Below the pieces are notes generated by a model. The model worked only from the letters and a program-made list of their open reading frames with translations. It did no database searches and had not been told where the DNA came from. 27,958 bases of DNA from CAZSNT01 sp964607765. GTDB lineage: Bacteria > Verrucomicrobiota > Lentisphaeria > Oligosphaerales > JABHEG01. The stretch's first letter is position 1. Each line of letters begins with the position of its first letter. Shown here piece after piece: positions 7,470 to 17,100 of the stretch. The DNA is taken from positions 1-27,958 of the forward strand of contig CAZSNT010000139.1 of the NCBI GenBank assembly GCA_964607765.1. Reading direction: 5' to 3'. The translations under genes and the position numbers were made by a program.

Positions 7470-9590
7470 TCAGAGCCGGTGTGCCGTGCGCCGGATGATG
7501 TCTGCCTGGTAGTCCGAATGGAGATTCACGAAGTAGCTGCAGAACCCCCAGACGCGCACGACCAGGCCCCGGTGCCGCTCCGGATGACGCTGGGCGTCTC
7601 GCAGGGTCTCGGCGTCGACCACGTTCATCTGCAGTTGGATCCCACCCAGTTCATGGTACGCGCGAATCAGCGATTCGAGCTTGGCCACACCGTCCTCGCC
7701 CCGGACGGCGCTGGGGTGCAGCGTCAGCAGCAGTGCGTGATTCCACTGGCAACACATGGGATCAATCTTCGTGACGGACCGGATGACCGCTGTGGGGCCG
7801 CTGACGTCCGTGCCGTTTGCCGGCGTGAGCGTGACGGGCAAGCTCTCGCCCGCCTTGCGACCGTCCGGGCTGGCGCCGAAACGGCCGCCGGCCCGGACGT
7901 GATGCGGCTGGTGAATGCCGCTCAGGAACGACGTTTCCCCGTCGATGGTGTGCTCCCGGATAGCCGCGCACGCGAATTCCAGGATCTCCACGGCCAGCGC
8001 ATCCACGGCATCGTCGTCATTGCCCCACTTCGGTGCGGCCAGCAGTTGCTGACGAAGCGGCTCGGAGCCTGCGAAGTCCGCAGCACAGGCATCGCGGACT
8101 TCGGTCAAGGCCGCGGACTCCCGCTCGTAGACAACATTCCGGATTGCCGCCAGACTGTTGACGGCGTTCACCGGAGTACCTACGAACATGCCTTTGACAC
8201 GGCACCGAAGGCCGCCCTCGGTGATGTCACAGCCGGCGCCGACACAGTCGTCCATCGTGCCGGACAGGAACGGCAGCGGGGACGGCGACGGCTGCCCGAG
8301 ACGGTCGCGATAGCGCTTGGCAGCGCTGTCAACAGCTTTCCGGATCCGGGCGCGATAGGCGTCCAGCAGGTCCGTGAAAGCGGCAGTGTCCGGTACGGCG
8401 TTCAGCGTGTCGAGCAGCAGCGGCATCATGGAGAAGCTGCCGCCCAGGTACGTGTCGGAACAACCGTCGACCAGCACGTCCTGGCAGGCGTCGAGGGCCC
8501 AGTCCCGGGCATCCTCGACAGCGACGCCGCCCGATGCCAGGGCGGGGATGGCAGTGTCGTCGTTGTAGATGGAAAGCTGCCCATTGCCCTGTGTCACGAT
8601 TTCAGCCGTGCGGCGCCACAGCCGCGCCGGCGAGTCACGGTGCAGCCGCACGTTCATCTGGGGGTTGACGAGGCGCAGGCTCTCCAGCGCATCCAGGCAG
8701 GCGTAAGTCAACGAGTTGGTGGCGTCAGTGCCGTCACGTCTGCGACCTGCCAAGACCACGTTGTCCGCCCCGTAATGCCCTTCGCCCGCGAGGATGTCGG
8801 CCTGATCGTTGACCTTGATGAAGAAACACTCGAGCAATTCCTGCCGTTCCGGTGCCGCGCAGGCATCGTAGAACGGGCCGACATGCTGGTCGAAGCGCCC
8901 AAACGACATGAGGTGCTGGTTCTCAACCATCAGCACGACGTGCGCAAGCCAGTAGAGCTGAAGCGCTTCGTGCAGGTCACGGGGCGGGTGCGTCGCGATG
9001 TGCTCGCACACGGTGTGAATCCGCAGCAACTCCTCTCGCCGCGTGGAATCGTGCGCGGCGCAGTCCCCGGCCTGTCGCCGTGCCAAGTCTGCGTAGCGCA
9101 GAGCCAGCCGGCTTGCCCCGCGGTAAGCGACAATGACCGACTTCAGGAAAGCCTGTCGGGCCGGATCGTCTTCTTCTTCCAGGCGGGCCGCAGCGGCCGC
9201 GCGGATGCCTTCCAGCCCGAGCTTGAGCAGCTTGCGGTAACCGGCAACATAGTGACCCTTGGATCTGCCTTCCTGTCGGCCAAACCGTTCGCGCTCTTCC
9301 CGCGTCAGGTAGCTCGGGAAGACGTTCACCAACAGGTCTGCCGACGGATCGCTGACCGGCTCCCCCGGCGCAAGACGCGATGCGTAGACGGTGCGGGAAC
9401 CGACAATCAGCTCGCCCCTGTCGATGAAGACCGGCATCCGGTCGAGAACGGTGCACAGGGCGTGTGCTTTCCGCTCCGGGAGGGAACAGTCAAGATCACC
9501 GGTCGACCATTCGTCCGGCAGCACAATTCGATGGCGGCCGTGCTCAGCGCGGAGCATCCTGTCGCGCAACTCTTCAGACCGTCTGTTCAT
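7470..9590 (-). CDS. Glycyl radical enzyme of the pyruvate formate-lyase family, function unknown
   Basis: This 706-residue protein belongs to the PFL-like glycyl radical enzymes, oxygen-sensitive cytosolic enzymes that use a glycine radical and a cysteine. The C-terminal glycine loop is visible as VRVWGFCSYFVNL, with radical glycine G682, 24 residues from the end. The catalytic cysteine is C369 in ARDWALDACQDV, aligning with the ARDYAxxGCVE region of eliminase-type members; here GCVE reads ACQD, so the usual glutamate is aspartate. NDDTAIPAL and SFGRFDQHVGPFYD are also family-typical. ATG 9590 (MNRRSEELRDRM) was chosen because it matches the family start; the open frame continues about 110 codons upstream without family character. 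No radical-SAM activating enzyme is encoded in the window. It is divergent from the six-gene plus-strand operon. The substrate cannot be assigned, but true PFL is unlikely because there is no Cys-Cys pair. Confidence 0.88.
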   Translation of the reverse strand: MNRRSEELRDRMLRAEHGRHRIVLPDEWSTGDLDCSLPERKAHALCTVLDRMPVFIDRGELIVGSRTVYASRLAPGEPVSDPSADLLVNVFPSYLTREERERFGRQEGRSKGHYVAGYRKLLKLGLEGIRAAAAARLEEEDDPARQAFLKSVIVAYRGASRLALRYADLARRQAGDCAAHDSTRREELLRIHTVCEHIATHPPRDLHEALQLYWLAHVVLMVENQHLMSFGRFDQHVGPFYDACAAPERQELLECFFIKVNDQADILAGEGHYGADNVVLAGRRRDGTDATNSLTYACLDALESLRLVNPQMNVRLHRDSPARLWRRTAEIVTQGNGQLSIYNDDTAIPALASGGVAVEDARDWALDACQDVLVDGCSDTYLGGSFSMMPLLLDTLNAVPDTAAFTDLLDAYRARIRKAVDSAAKRYRDRLGQPSPSPLPFLSGTMDDCVGAGCDITEGGLRCRVKGMFVGTPVNAVNSLAAIRNVVYERESAALTEVRDACAADFAGSEPLRQQLLAAPKWGNDDDAVDALAVEILEFACAAIREHTIDGETSFLSGIHQPHHVRAGGRFGASPDGRKAGESLPVTLTPANGTDVSGPTAVIRSVTKIDPMCCQWNHALLLTLHPSAVRGEDGVAKLESLIRAYHELGGIQLQMNVVDAETLRDAQRHPERHRGLVVRVWGFCSYFVNLHSDYQADIIRRTAHRL

Positions 9591-9670
9591 GTGGGCGCGA
9601 CTCCGTTCTCGCGGGCTGCATATGTCACCTGCCGGCCTCGCCGGCGCCATCAATCGTGCCTGTGACAGCC

Positions 9671-9698
9671 ACTGTATCGGTGAGGGCCTGGAAATCAA
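9671..9698 (-). promoter_or_regulatory. Candidate promoter of the glycyl radical enzyme gene
   Basis: On the minus strand, TTGATT (9698-9693) and TACAGT (9676-9671) are separated by 16 bases, each matching 4 of 6 consensus positions. The leader would be about 75 bases. Motif evidence alone is weak. Confidence 0.28.
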
Positions 9699-9703
9699 AG
9701 GGA

Positions 9704-9732
9704 TTGCACCTTCGCCGTCGGTGGGGTAAATA
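9704..9732 (+). promoter_or_regulatory. Weak candidate promoter of the six-gene operon
   Basis: TTGCAC (9704-9709) and TAAATA (9727-9732) are 17 bases apart, each with only 3 of 6 consensus matches. They lie in the 191-base divergent intergenic region where the operon promoter should be. An activator or alternative sigma factor may be needed. Confidence 0.2.
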
Positions 9733-9781
9733 TGGTGACGTTGCCGAACACCCGACTGCAACAGGGAGCGGGGCCAGCGCC

Positions 9782-10576
9782 ATGATACATCCCGGACTGT
9801 GTTCGTTGACATTGCCGACGCTGCAGCCGGCAGAGATTGCGGAGCTCTGCAAGCGGTCGGGGTTGACGCACATCGAGTGGTGGGGGAAAGCCCACGTACC
9901 CATGGGGGACGTGGCCACGGCAACGGCTGTCGGCCGGATCACGCGCCAGGCCGGCCTGCGGATCTCGACCTACGGCTCCTACTATCGTGCGGGGGGGAGC
10001 GAGGCAGAGGGACTCCCGTTCGGCGACGTTCTGCAGACTGCCATCGCACTCGGGGCTCCGGCCATCCGCGTCTGGGCCGGAACGTGCGGCTCTGCAACGT
10101 GCAGCCGGCAGCAGCGTGACGCGGTCATCGCCGACACGTTCCGCATTGCGGAGCTTTGCGCCAAACACGATATCGGGATTGTCTTCGAGTATCACGGCAA
10201 CACTCTCACCGACTCCAATGCGAGCGCCGTGGCGTTCGCGGGCGCCGTTCGGCACGCCGCGGTCTCTTTTGGCTGGCAAAGCCGCGGGTGCGCGGGGCTG
10301 TCCGAGAACGTCGAAGGGCTGCGGGGTATGTTGCCCCGGCTCGCGACGCTGCACGTCCACAACTGCTCAAGGGGATCGGACGGCAAGTTCGTGCGGCGCC
10401 CGCTCGCGGAAGGCGTCGATGACTGGCGCCGCTACCTGCAGGAGGCCGCCACGACCGGCCGCAATCACGTCGCACTGCTCGAGTTCGTATTGGACGACAC
10501 GGTTGAGCAATTCAGCGAGGACGCCCATACGTTGAGGGGGTTGGTGTCAGGAGGGCGTCATGGCCACGGATCTTGA
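9782..10576 (+). CDS. Sugar phosphate isomerase/epimerase-like TIM barrel protein
   Basis: This 264-residue cytosolic protein matches the xylose-isomerase-like TIM barrel family (AP endonuclease 2 fold), whose members isomerise or epimerise sugars and related acids using a divalent metal. Likely metal and substrate residues are E136 and H138 in IVFEYHGN, the HVHN group at 191-194, and E234 in LLEF. The position of the usual third-ligand aspartate reads FGWQSRG (163-169), so the metal site may be incomplete or the family subgroup differs. ATG 9782 was chosen because the protein core begins there, although the GGGAG-like site is about 13 bases away. It is the first gene of the operon and its end overlaps the next gene by 17 bases. 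Confidence 0.8.
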   Translation: MIHPGLCSLTLPTLQPAEIAELCKRSGLTHIEWWGKAHVPMGDVATATAVGRITRQAGLRISTYGSYYRAGGSEAEGLPFGDVLQTAIALGAPAIRVWAGTCGSATCSRQQRDAVIADTFRIAELCAKHDIGIVFEYHGNTLTDSNASAVAFAGAVRHAAVSFGWQSRGCAGLSENVEGLRGMLPRLATLHVHNCSRGSDGKFVRRPLAEGVDDWRRYLQEAATTGRNHVALLEFVLDDTVEQFSEDAHTLRGLVSGGRHGHGS

Positions 10577-11696
10577 GCGTTTTCACGCCTGCATGGACTA
10601 CGCACCCAGCGACCGCCGACCGAACCACGAGCTGGGCGTGTGGGCACAAACGCGCCAACGCTGGCAGACCGAGGCCCCGGAAGCGGTCGGCCGGTTCCGT
10701 TGGAACTGGTTCGACGGTGAGGCGGCGCTGGGCATGGACCGACGCGAGTTCATTCCGGTGAATTACGGGTTTGTCCCGGCCTTCGAACCGGTCCTTCTCG
10801 ACGAAACGGACGAATACGAGATACGCCGCAACGCGAAAGGGATCACAACGAAGGCGCTCAAGGCCGGCTCGGTCAACGGCCAGCGCATGTGCATGGACCA
10901 GTACCTGTCCTTCCCCGTGTCGGGGCCGGAGGACTTTGCCCGTATCAAGACACGGCTCTGCGCCGCGTCCCCCGCGCGCCGACTCCCCGACCTGCCCGCT
11001 CGCGCCGCGGCATGGCGGGAAAGGCAGTGGCCGCTCATCCTCGGTCGCAACTGTGCCGCGAACGGATTCTACTGGCGCGCCAGGGAGTTCATGGGAACGG
11101 AAGCGCTCTGCTACGCCTGGTACGACACCCCGGCCCTCATGCACGAGATGATGGAGTTCTACGCGGATCTCATCATTGAGACAAGCCGACCCGTCCTCGA
11201 ACACGTGCAGGTTGACTACTTCTGCCTGAACGAGGACATGGCGATGAAGAGCGGCCCGCTCCTGAGCCCGGCAACCTATCGTGAGTTCATTCTCCCGCAC
11301 CTCAAACGGCTGGTCGCGTTCTTCCGTTCCCACGGAACACGCCACATCGTGGTGGACAGCGACGGTGATCCGACCGTCCTTGTCCCGCTGCTGCTGGAAG
11401 CGGGTGTGGACACGATCTGGCCGATCGAGCGCGCCAGCGAGGTCAGCCCCCAGGACTGGCGGCAGCGGTTTGGGCGGGACCTGCGCCTTTGGGGCGGGGT
11501 TGACAAGCGTGTGCTGCCGCGGGGGGCCAAGGCGATCCGGGAACACCTCCTCGAATTCGCGCCCCTGATCGAGGAGGGCGGCTTCATACCCACGATCGAC
11601 CACACCGTTCAGCCGGGCGTCTCGTGGGACAATTTCCGGTACTACATGGACGCGAAGCGCGCACTCCTGGCCGGGGATTTCGCAGCGTTGGGCTAG
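10560..11696 (+). CDS. UroD-family protein (uroporphyrinogen decarboxylase/methyltransferase fold), not HemE
   Basis: This 378-residue cytosolic protein has the fold-specific signatures of the UroD/MtaA superfamily. These include NEDMAMKSGPLLSPATYREF (about 223-242), HIVVDSDGDP (about 262-271), then LLEAGVDTIWPIE and WGGVDKRVLPRG. It lacks the N-terminal RQAGR substrate loop of HemE. The zinc motif HxCG of corrinoid methyltransferases is replaced by HIVVDSDG, with no cysteine. It is therefore neither a heme enzyme nor a standard cobamide methyltransferase. An AGGAGGG site precedes ATG 10560, and the start lies inside the upstream gene. Pairing with an isomerase-like gene and a reductase suggests a catabolic role, but the reaction is unknown. 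Confidence 0.82.
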   Translation: MATDLERFHACMDYAPSDRRPNHELGVWAQTRQRWQTEAPEAVGRFRWNWFDGEAALGMDRREFIPVNYGFVPAFEPVLLDETDEYEIRRNAKGITTKALKAGSVNGQRMCMDQYLSFPVSGPEDFARIKTRLCAASPARRLPDLPARAAAWRERQWPLILGRNCAANGFYWRAREFMGTEALCYAWYDTPALMHEMMEFYADLIIETSRPVLEHVQVDYFCLNEDMAMKSGPLLSPATYREFILPHLKRLVAFFRSHGTRHIVVDSDGDPTVLVPLLLEAGVDTIWPIERASEVSPQDWRQRFGRDLRLWGGVDKRVLPRGAKAIREHLLEFAPLIEEGGFIPTIDHTVQPGVSWDNFRYYMDAKRALLAGDFAALG

Positions 11697-11718
11697 GGAA
11701 GCACAGGGAGATTTCGCT

Positions 11719-13152
11719 ATGGGGTCGGAAGGGGAACACGGCATCAACCCCGCGGCTGGAGCAGGCAGAGATCCGGCGGCGGCCTGGCCCGGGACGGAAG
11801 CAGCACGCCTGTTGGTTGTGGACGATTCACAGTTTGTGCGGTACGCCATGGTCCGGCACCTGGTCGGACACGGGTACACGGTCGAGGAGGCAACCGGCGG
11901 TGCGGAGGGGCTCCGGAAGCTCCGCGAATCCCACTTTGACCTTGTCCTGCTGGATATCATGATGCCGGACATGGACGGCTATGTCGTTCTCGAAGCACTC
12001 AAGGGCGACGAGGCGCTCTCCAGTGTCCCGGTGATTATGCTGTCTTCGGTCGAGGAGGTGGACAGCGTGGTGAAGTGTATCCAGCTGGGCGCGGAAGATT
12101 ACCTGCCGAAGTCCTCAAACCCCGTCCTCATCGACGCCCGTATCCGGGGTTGTCTGGAGAGAAGACGCGCCAAGCTGATGAGCGCACAGTTGGGGCGTTA
12201 CAGACTCGAAAGACGCATAGGACGAGGCGGAATGGCCGAGGTCTTCCTGGCCAGCCACGCCATGCTGCGGCGGCCGACCGCGGTCAAACTGCTTCGACCA
12301 TGGCCGGGCGCGGACGACATGGTCCGGTCCTTCGAGACCGAGGTCCAATCGACCAGTCAGCTGACACACCCGAACACGATCGCCGTCTACGACTACGGCC
12401 GGACGCCTGAAGGCCTGTTCTACTACGCCATGGAGTACCTGGACGGTGTGAACGTCAACGACCTGGTGGTCGAGGATGGGCCGCAGCCGGAGGCCCGCAC
12501 CTGCAATGTCCTCAAGCAGGTCTGCGGCTCGCTCGCTGAAGCGCATCGCGCCGGGCTCATCCATCGCGATGTCAAACCCTCCAACATCATGCTGTGCGAA
12601 CGGGGAGGAATCCAGGATTTTGCCAAAGTCCTGGATTTCGGCATTGCCCAACTCCTGGAGGCCCGTGATACAAGCATGGACCAGTTGCTCGGCACCCCCG
12701 CGTTCATGGCCCCGGAAGCGATCACAGACCCTGCACGTGTGGACGGCCGAAGCGACATCTATGCGCTGGGATGCGTCGCCTACTACCTTCTGACCGGACA
12801 GTTCCTGTTCGATGTCGCCAGCGAACACAACATGCTGCGCTCGCATGTGTCCGTCGAGCCTGTCCCGCCGTCGGAGCGATCCGGGCGGGAGATCTCGGCG
12901 CCACTCGAGCAGATCGTGATGGGATGTCTCGCCAAGAACATGGCGGACCGGCCGCAGGACGCGCTGGAACTCGCCCAGTCACTGGACGGCTGCCCCACCG
13001 CCGACGAATGGAACGCCGCTGACATGCAGCGCTGGTGGGACGCCTTCAACGAGCGCCGGGCCACGGACTTCGGACCGCCCGAGCAGATCCCTGTGACGCC
13101 GCCGCCGAACACACTGGTCATTGATTTCGCGGAACGGGACGGCTTGCTGTAG
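11719..13152 (+). CDS. Response regulator receiver fused to a Ser/Thr protein kinase
   Basis: This 477-residue protein joins a two-component receiver domain (residues 29-145) to a Hanks-type Ser/Thr kinase (about 160-425). Receiver residues are intact: acidic pair D35/D36, phosphoacceptor D79 in LLDIMMPDMDG, S109/S110 and K131. Kinase residues are also intact: glycine loop GRGGMAEV (168-175), K190, catalytic HRDVKPSN (282-289, D284), DFG at 307-309 and activation-loop end GTPAFMAPE. No membrane segment or repeat domain is seen, so it should be cytosolic. A GGGAG site lies 8 bases before the ATG. It starts 22 bases after the UroD-family gene and ends 35 bases before the reductase gene, so it is probably co-transcribed. 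I infer that Asp phosphorylation gates kinase activity; the partner histidine kinase is not in the window. Confidence 0.93.
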   Translation: MGSEGEHGINPAAGAGRDPAAAWPGTEAARLLVVDDSQFVRYAMVRHLVGHGYTVEEATGGAEGLRKLRESHFDLVLLDIMMPDMDGYVVLEALKGDEALSSVPVIMLSSVEEVDSVVKCIQLGAEDYLPKSSNPVLIDARIRGCLERRRAKLMSAQLGRYRLERRIGRGGMAEVFLASHAMLRRPTAVKLLRPWPGADDMVRSFETEVQSTSQLTHPNTIAVYDYGRTPEGLFYYAMEYLDGVNVNDLVVEDGPQPEARTCNVLKQVCGSLAEAHRAGLIHRDVKPSNIMLCERGGIQDFAKVLDFGIAQLLEARDTSMDQLLGTPAFMAPEAITDPARVDGRSDIYALGCVAYYLLTGQFLFDVASEHNMLRSHVSVEPVPPSERSGREISAPLEQIVMGCLAKNMADRPQDALELAQSLDGCPTADEWNAADMQRWWDAFNERRATDFGPPEQIPVTPPPNTLVIDFAERDGLL

Positions 13153-13187
13153 CCGGCCACGTAACACCTCGGACGCAGGAGCAAACA

Positions 13188-14105
13188 ATGCAAACCGTAG
13201 CGCTGTCGAATACTGACTTGCACGTATCATCTTTCTGCCTGGGAGTGATGCCTCTTGGGGACCGGTACGGCGGGAAGGAAGGCGACGCCCTGCTCGACCT
13301 GTTCGTCGAGCACGGCGGAAGTTTCTTCGACACGGCGCACTGCTACTGCTTTTGGACGGACGCGGGCGCGGGTTCGAGCGAACGGGCCCTGGCCGATTAC
13401 CTGCATCGCCGCGGGCTGTGGTCCGAAGTCACGGTGGCGACCAAGGGCGGGCATCCGTCCGAACCCGGCTACCGGACCGTCGATCAGTACCTGGCCCCGG
13501 GCCGCATTGCCGCCGACATCGATGACAGCCTGGGCCGGATGCGAATCGATACCATCGACCTGTACTGGCTGCACCGCGACGACCCGCGCGTGCCCGTGGC
13601 CGAGATCGTGGACTGTTTGAACGCAGAAGTCGATGCCGGACGCATCCGCTACTTTGCCGGCAGCAACTGGTCCGGTGCCCGCCTCGAGGAGGCAAACGCC
13701 TACGCGGCCGCGAACGGCAGGCAGGGCTTCTTGGCAAGCCAACCGTGCTGGAGTCTCGCGAACAAGCCGATGGGGCGGACGATGCGGGAACTGTCGGTGG
13801 AGGACTGGGAATACCACGCACGCAGCAGACTGCCGGTCATCCCCTACTCACCGACAGCCCAGGGCTACTTCGCCTCGAATGCCGGCAAGGGGAAGGCGTA
13901 CGACCGGCCGGAGAACGCCGCCCGGCTCCAGAAGGTCAACACGCTGGCCGCACAGCTCGGCAAGAGCCCGAACCAGATCGCGCTGGCCTGGCTCATGAAC
14001 CAGCCGTTCCCCGTGATCCCCATCCTCGGCACAGGCAACCCGGACCACCTGCTCGACGCTTTGGACGCAGAGGGCATCGAACTCGATCCCGCCTGCCTGG
14101 TTTGA
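13188..14105 (+). CDS. Aldo/keto reductase family oxidoreductase
   Basis: This 305-residue NAD(P)H-dependent oxidoreductase of the aldo/keto reductase superfamily would interconvert carbonyls and alcohols on sugars or related compounds in the cytosol. The catalytic tetrad is complete: D48 and Y53 in FFDTAHCY, K86 in VATKGG, H129 in LYWLHRDD. The cofactor-binding C-terminal half (SNWSG, then IPYSPTAQGYF, and GKSPNQIALAWLMNQ) follows family order. A GGAG site precedes the ATG. It lies 35 bases after the receiver-kinase gene and 26 bases before the GH2-like gene, which supports one operon. The substrate is unknown; the context suggests a sugar or sugar acid. Confidence 0.9.
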   Translation: MQTVALSNTDLHVSSFCLGVMPLGDRYGGKEGDALLDLFVEHGGSFFDTAHCYCFWTDAGAGSSERALADYLHRRGLWSEVTVATKGGHPSEPGYRTVDQYLAPGRIAADIDDSLGRMRIDTIDLYWLHRDDPRVPVAEIVDCLNAEVDAGRIRYFAGSNWSGARLEEANAYAAANGRQGFLASQPCWSLANKPMGRTMRELSVEDWEYHARSRLPVIPYSPTAQGYFASNAGKGKAYDRPENAARLQKVNTLAAQLGKSPNQIALAWLMNQPFPVIPILGTGNPDHLLDALDAEGIELDPACLV

Positions 14106-14131
14106 CGCCTGGGAGATTTGGGAGCATACAC

Positions 14132-17100
14132 ATGCGAACATCGAGTCCATTCCGCCGCACAACGGCCCTCTCGCTCATCGCCTCTGCACTGGCCGCGAAC
14201 GGGGCCGAGGACCCGAAGGCGGTCTCGGCGCCGGCAGCCAACCAGCGCCGCACCGTGCTCGCCGGAACGTGGCGCGTGCAGCCTGCCACGCGCTCGACGG
14301 ATGAACCCTCGGCAGACTGGGTGGTCGCGGCGGCGAACCGCTGGGCCTGGGGACACGCGCTGCGCCGGCATGCCGCCTGGAAAACGACTGACAGCCGGGC
14401 GCTCGGGTCGCTCTGGTACGCGCAGACCATTCGGGTCCCCAGCGAGTGGCAGGGCAACCGGATCGTGCTCAACTTCCGCCGTATCGAGGGGGACGCCATC
14501 GTGTTCTGGAACGGGCAGCGAATGGTGGAACTGCTGCGCCCGGGCGGCGAAGTCGAAGTGACACCGGCTGTCCGATTCGGCGCTGACAACGAGCTGCGTG
14601 TTTTCCTCACCCGCGACTACACCGACATTTCGCGCGGATTCGAGCAGGATCCGCTGCGGTACCGCACACGCGGCCCGCAAGGGCGCAAGCTGCCAATGGC
14701 CCGGTGGGGGCTGGGCATCACTGCACCCGTGGACCTGATACGACGCCCGACACCGGCAGCGGTCAGCAATGTGTTTGTTCGAACATCGTGGCGCGAGAAA
14801 CGCCTGACCGCGGCGTGTACGCTGCAGGTCGCCGCGCCCGTCGCCGGCGCCCGGCTCGAGGCAGTTGTAACGGATACGGACGGAAACGACGTGCTGCGCT
14901 TCTCGGGCGCTCAGATGGATCTGGCCGCCGGCACGGCGACAACGGAACTCTCGAGCGTCTGGCCAAACCCCATCCTTTGGGAACTGGACGCGCCCTATCT
15001 GTACACGCTGCACGTACGGCTGGCAGGCCCTCACGGCGAGCTCGACTCCCTGCCGCCACAAGGCTTCGGGTTCCGCGAGGTGTGGACCGAGGGCCGCCGC
15101 GTGTTTCTGAACGGCCACGTTTCGCGCTGGCGCATCGAATGGACCTCATTCGGTCTCAACGCGAACTCGGTGCCGCTCCTCAAGCTGCTCGGCCGCAATG
15201 TGGTGTACCAACAGAACAACCCGTCCGCCTGGTGGTGCGACTGGTCCGAAACGCCCTACATCACCGACGAACTCCTGGCGCTGCTCGACGAGAGCGGCGT
15301 GGGCCTGCTCCTGGTCGCCCCGAACGTCGCCAATGTCCGGGGCGCAATGCTGGAAAACCCCGCTCTCCGCCGCGATTACGAGCGCGAGACCGCGCTCTGG
15401 ATCCGACGCTACCGCAATCACCCGTGCGTGCTCGCCTGGTCTGTGTCCATGAACTCCTTCAACCCGCGCGATGCCATCCACCCGGACACCATGGGGCAAC
15501 GTTCCAACTACAGTCATCCGCAAGCCGAGGTCATCGCGACGGCAGCAGCGCTGGTCAAGGAACACGACCCGACCCGGCTCGTCTACGGCCACGCCGACGG
15601 CAATCTGACGGACATCGCCAGCGCCAATAACTACCCGAACTTCATGCCGGTCCAGGAGGTCGAGGATTACCCGAAAATCTGGGCAGCCAAGGGCAACATG
15701 CCCTACTTCGCTGCGGAGTTCGCACTGCCCTACGGCGGCACCTGGTACAAAAGCTCGCAGTTCCTCGGTACGGAATACGCGGCCAGGATGTTCGGGAACG
15801 AAGCCTACCGCCAGGAGCCTGCCGCCTTGCTGCAGCAGACGCTCGAGATCGGTCTGGGCAACAAGGGCCACGGCAACAGTCTGGGAACGGCACGGCCTAT
15901 CTTCCCGATGTACTGGCAGGTACGCAAGCTGTATGTGACGCGTACCGATCGCGCCTGGCGGACCTGGGGCGTGCAGGGCTGGCACTACTTCAACTTCAGC
16001 GCAGGCTACGGCGACCCGCCGGGTGAGGAAAGCGACCGGTTCAACCGCTACTCTGTGCTCAAAGAGCCGGTGACCGAGCGCCCCGCGTGGGCCAATCCCA
16101 ACTTCGACATACACAGTGAAGCCATGCAACCCCTGCTCGTTTACCTGGCGGGCGCCCCGGACTTCACCGACAGAACGCACACGTTCGTCCCCGGCGAGGA
16201 GATCCGCAAACAGATCGCCATCGTCTGGGACGGTCCCGGCACGCGCCGGCTCAAGGCGCGTTGGCAGCTGATCCGGGGCGACGCCGTGACAGCGCAGGGC
16301 GAGACAGAGGTCAACGTGGCAGCGGGCGATGTCGCATTCGCCCCCGTCGTCCTGCAGGCCCCGAAGGTAACACAACGCACCGATTTCGAGCTCAGGCTGA
16401 TGATGGCTGAACGCGGCGCGCAGGTAGCGCAGGACGCGTTCACGGTGACTGTGTTTCCAACACCAGCCGCGCCCCTGGCGCTGCAAGGACGCGTTGCGCT
16501 GTGGGATCCGGCCGAGAAAAGCCGTGCGTGGTTGAATCGGCTCGGTGTCACCGTCGAATCTGTCCAGCCCGGGGATGACCTCGACGGCTATCGGTTGCTG
16601 ATCATCGGCCGTGAAGCACTGTCGCCCGGTGCCGCCCTGCCCTACACGCCGGCCGACATCGCGCGTGGCCTCAACGTGATCGTCTGCGCTCAGCTGCCGG
16701 CCATGTGGGAAGGGCTCGGCTTCATGCCGGACGACCTGCAGAGCCGGCGCGTGTTCATCAACGATCCTATGTCGCCGGTCGTGGCAGGTCTGAGGGACGT
16801 GGATTTGCGGGACTGGCGCGGCACGCCCGACCTGTTGCCTGAATTCCGTCGCACGTTCGACCACGACGCATTGCGCGCACCGAAAAGCAGCAATCGCCAC
16901 ACCGTGGCCAGCGTGGTGCTGCGTGTGCCGGCGGCGGTCGGGTTCACGCCCGTGCTCAACTGCGAGTTCGACCTCGACTACTCGCCGCTCCTCGAGTGGC
17001 GCCACGGCCGGGGCCGCATCACCTTCTGCACCCTCGATCTGACGGGCCGTGGCGGTCAGGAGCCAGTCGCCGACTTACTGGCGGGGAACCTGCTCAAAGC

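Noticed and set aside
7293..9665. A 790-codon plus-strand open frame opposite the glycyl radical enzyme.
   Set aside because: It is antisense to a gene with clear family motifs and its translation shows no recognisable domain. Long antisense frames are common at this GC content.
9989..9998. Run of seven G residues in the TIM barrel gene as a possible frameshift site.
   Set aside because: The reading frame continues normally on both sides with family-consistent sequence, and no alternative frame product makes sense.
10560..11696. Annotation as the heme enzyme HemE.
   Set aside because: The N-terminal RQAGR substrate loop of HemE is missing and the context has no heme genes.
10512..11972. A 486-codon minus-strand open frame across the UroD-family gene and the receiver-kinase start.
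   Set aside because: It is antisense to two well-supported genes and has no domain character.
15146..17005. A 619-codon minus-strand open frame inside the GH2-like gene.
   Set aside because: The plus-strand gene shows domain signatures and a signal peptide. The antisense translation is low in recognisable features and has no ribosome site that I could support.
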